From Euglena gracilis (taxonomy: Eukaryota; Euglenida; Euglenophyceae; Euglenales): a stretch of 64,000 nt of DNA. The position numbers and the translations under genes are program-made. Positions 62,701 to 64,000 of the stretch are shown here, one piece after another (within the stretch, counting starts at the first letter, position 1; every line of letters starts with the position of its first letter). The notes under the pieces are model-generated. The model worked only from the letters and a program-made list of their open reading frames with translations, was not told where the DNA came from and searched no databases. The stretch spans positions 27,884,541 through 27,948,540 of the forward strand of contig CP154957.1 of assembly GCA_039621445.1 (NCBI GenBank), in the 5' to 3' direction.

Positions 62701-64000
62701 TTGGGGCCCTCGATCGGTTGGACAACAAAAGGGATTTGCCCCGCAAAACGACTTGGAGACACCCCAAAACGACTTGGAGACACAAGGGATTTTATTATTT
62801 TGGGGCGCTCGATCGGTTGAACAACACAAGGGATTTGCCCCCCAAAACGACTTGGAGACACAAGGGATTTTATTATTTTGGGGCCCTCGATCGGTTGGAC
62901 AACACAGGGGATTTGCCCCAAAACGACTTGGAAACACAAGGGATTTGCCCCCCAAAACGACTTGGAGACACCCCAAAACGACTTGGAGACACAAGGGATA
63001 TTATTATTTTCGGGTCCTCGATCAGTTGGACAACACAGGGGATTTGCCCCCCAAAACGACTTGGAAACACAAGGGATTTGCCCCCCAAAATGACTTGGAG
63101 ACACAAGGGATTTTATTATTTTGGGGCCCTCGATCGGTTGAACAACACAAGGGATTTGCCCCCCAAAACAACTTGGAAACACAAGGGATTTGCCCCCCAA
63201 AACGACTTGGAGACACAAGGGATTTGCCCCCCAAAACGACTTGGAGACACAAGGGATTTTATTTGGGGCCCTCGATCAATTGAACAACACAACGGATTTA
63301 CCCCCAAAACGAATTGGAGACACAAGGGATTTTATTATTTTGGGGCCCTCGATCGGTTGAACAACACAAGGGATTTGCCCCCCAAAACGACTTGGAAACA
63401 CAAGGGATTTTATTATTTTCGGGTCCTCGATCAGTTGGACAACACAAGGGATTTGCCCCCCAAAACGACTTGGAAACACAAGGGATTTGCCCCCCAAAAC
63501 GACTTGGAGACACAACGGATTTTATTATTTTGGGGCCCTCGATCGGTTGGACAACACAAGGGATTTGCCCCAAAACGACTTGGAAACACAAGGGATTTGC
63601 CCCCCAAAACGACTTGGAGACACAAGGGATTTTATTATTTTGGGGCCCTCGATCGGGTGAACAACACAAGGGATTTGCCCCCCAAAACGACTTGGAGACA
63701 CAACGGATTTTATTATTTTGGGGCCCTCGATCGGTTGGACAACACAAGGGATTTGCCCCAAAACGACTTGGAAACACAAGGGATTTGCCCCCCAAAACGA
63801 CTTGGAGACACAAGGGATTTTATTATTTTGGGGCCCTCGATCGGGTGAACAACACAAGGGATTTTCCCCCCAAAACGACTTGGAGACACAACGGATTTTA
63901 TTATTTTGGGGCCCTCGATCGGTTGGACAACACAAGGGATTTGCCCCAAAACGACTTGGAAACGCAAGGGATTTGCCCCCCAAAACGACTTGGAGACACA
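50757..64000 (+). mobile_element. TIR element with massively expanded interior (right end outside the window)
   Basis: Starts ATCTGGCCTGGGGGG, then GGGCCGACCCTAGGGTCGGC palindromes, TATCAAAAAAAATT and TTTTAGGCCTTCAAATACAA, block for block as in 10,257-10,530. The tandem repeat then begins at about 51,055 and does not end within the window, so the right arm is not seen. Confidence 0.8.
51055..64000 (+). repeat. Satellite array of A (44 bp) and B (34/32 bp) subunits
   Basis: A = CACAAGGGATTTTATTATTT then TGGGGCCCTCGATCGGTTG(A/G)ACAA; B = CACAAGGGATTTGCCCCCCA then AAACGACTTGGAGA. They combine as AB (78 bp) or ABB (110-112 bp), with rarer forms. Both begin CACAAGGGATTT, so they probably share an ancestor. 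Over 12.9 kb this makes roughly 115-165 higher units. Variants recur in blocks of about 1.15 kb. Frames free of stops exist on both strands because 78 is a multiple of three; they switch phase at every 110- or 112-bp unit. Confidence 0.97.

Noticed and set aside
51160-63983. Dozens of long open frames (up to 738 codons) on both strands
   Set aside because: They translate the A/B satellite in several phases on both strands at once. Frames persist because AB is 78 bp; they shift at every 110/112-bp unit, and variants show no synonymous bias by eye. Not genes unless transcripts say otherwise.

Overview
This window is nuclear DNA of a eukaryote. It has short spliceosomal introns in an elongation-factor-1-alpha (EF-1alpha) gene fragment, a chromodomain Ty3/gypsy retrotransposon, non-LTR (LINE-like) retrotransposons, an hAT transposase relic, tyrosine-recombinase-like genes and very many short inverted-repeat elements. 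Gene-poor DNA this rich in elements, with long poly-G/poly-C tracts, suits a protist or alga (a chromerid, dinoflagellate or similar), but I cannot name the organism. There is no sign of prokaryotic operons, rRNA or CRISPR, and I found no tRNA by eye. LAYOUT. 1-13 kb: a TA microsatellite, a 740-bp TIR transposon with 10-bp subterminal repeats (3,809-4,548), a poly-C-ended element (4,586-4,840), a 42-bp-arm foldback (9,141-9,241) and a 931-bp TIR element (10,257-11,187), with no convincing host gene. 13-20 kb: two paralogous tyrosine-recombinase-like pseudogenes, one on each strand, lie beside arrays of palindromes. 20-28 kb: dispersed repeats, GC-rich palindrome arrays and a broken LINE copy split by a 2.6-kb nested insertion. 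29.8-34.2 kb: an EF-1alpha gene fragment (minus strand) with one 46-bp intron and one 3.36-kb intron that holds at least two mobile elements; a second, eroded EF-1alpha scrap is on the plus strand. 35-40 kb: an hAT transposase relic and a LINE with a 2A-like peptide motif and a YLDD reverse transcriptase, broken by frameshifts. 40.5-48.5 kb: a full-length chromovirus (319-bp LTRs, ATGGA target duplication, minus strand) whose 5' LTR has been hit by a 332-bp element. 49-50.7 kb: another TIR element and unassigned sequence. 50,757 to the window end: a TIR element whose inner repeats have grown into a satellite of more than 12.9 kb. HOW THE PARTS RELATE. Many poly-C/poly-G tracts are the termini of short elements inserted at TA dinucleotides; the LTR insertion proves this for one, because the other LTR supplies the exact empty site. 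The satellite at the right edge is the same sequence as the middle of the 931-bp element at 10.3-11.2 kb, so the array appears to have started inside a transposon. Almost all long open frames in the satellite are an effect of repeat length and base composition, not genes. No intact protein gene was found; every recognisable coding region is broken or a fragment. Coordinates, spacings and alignments were read by eye.
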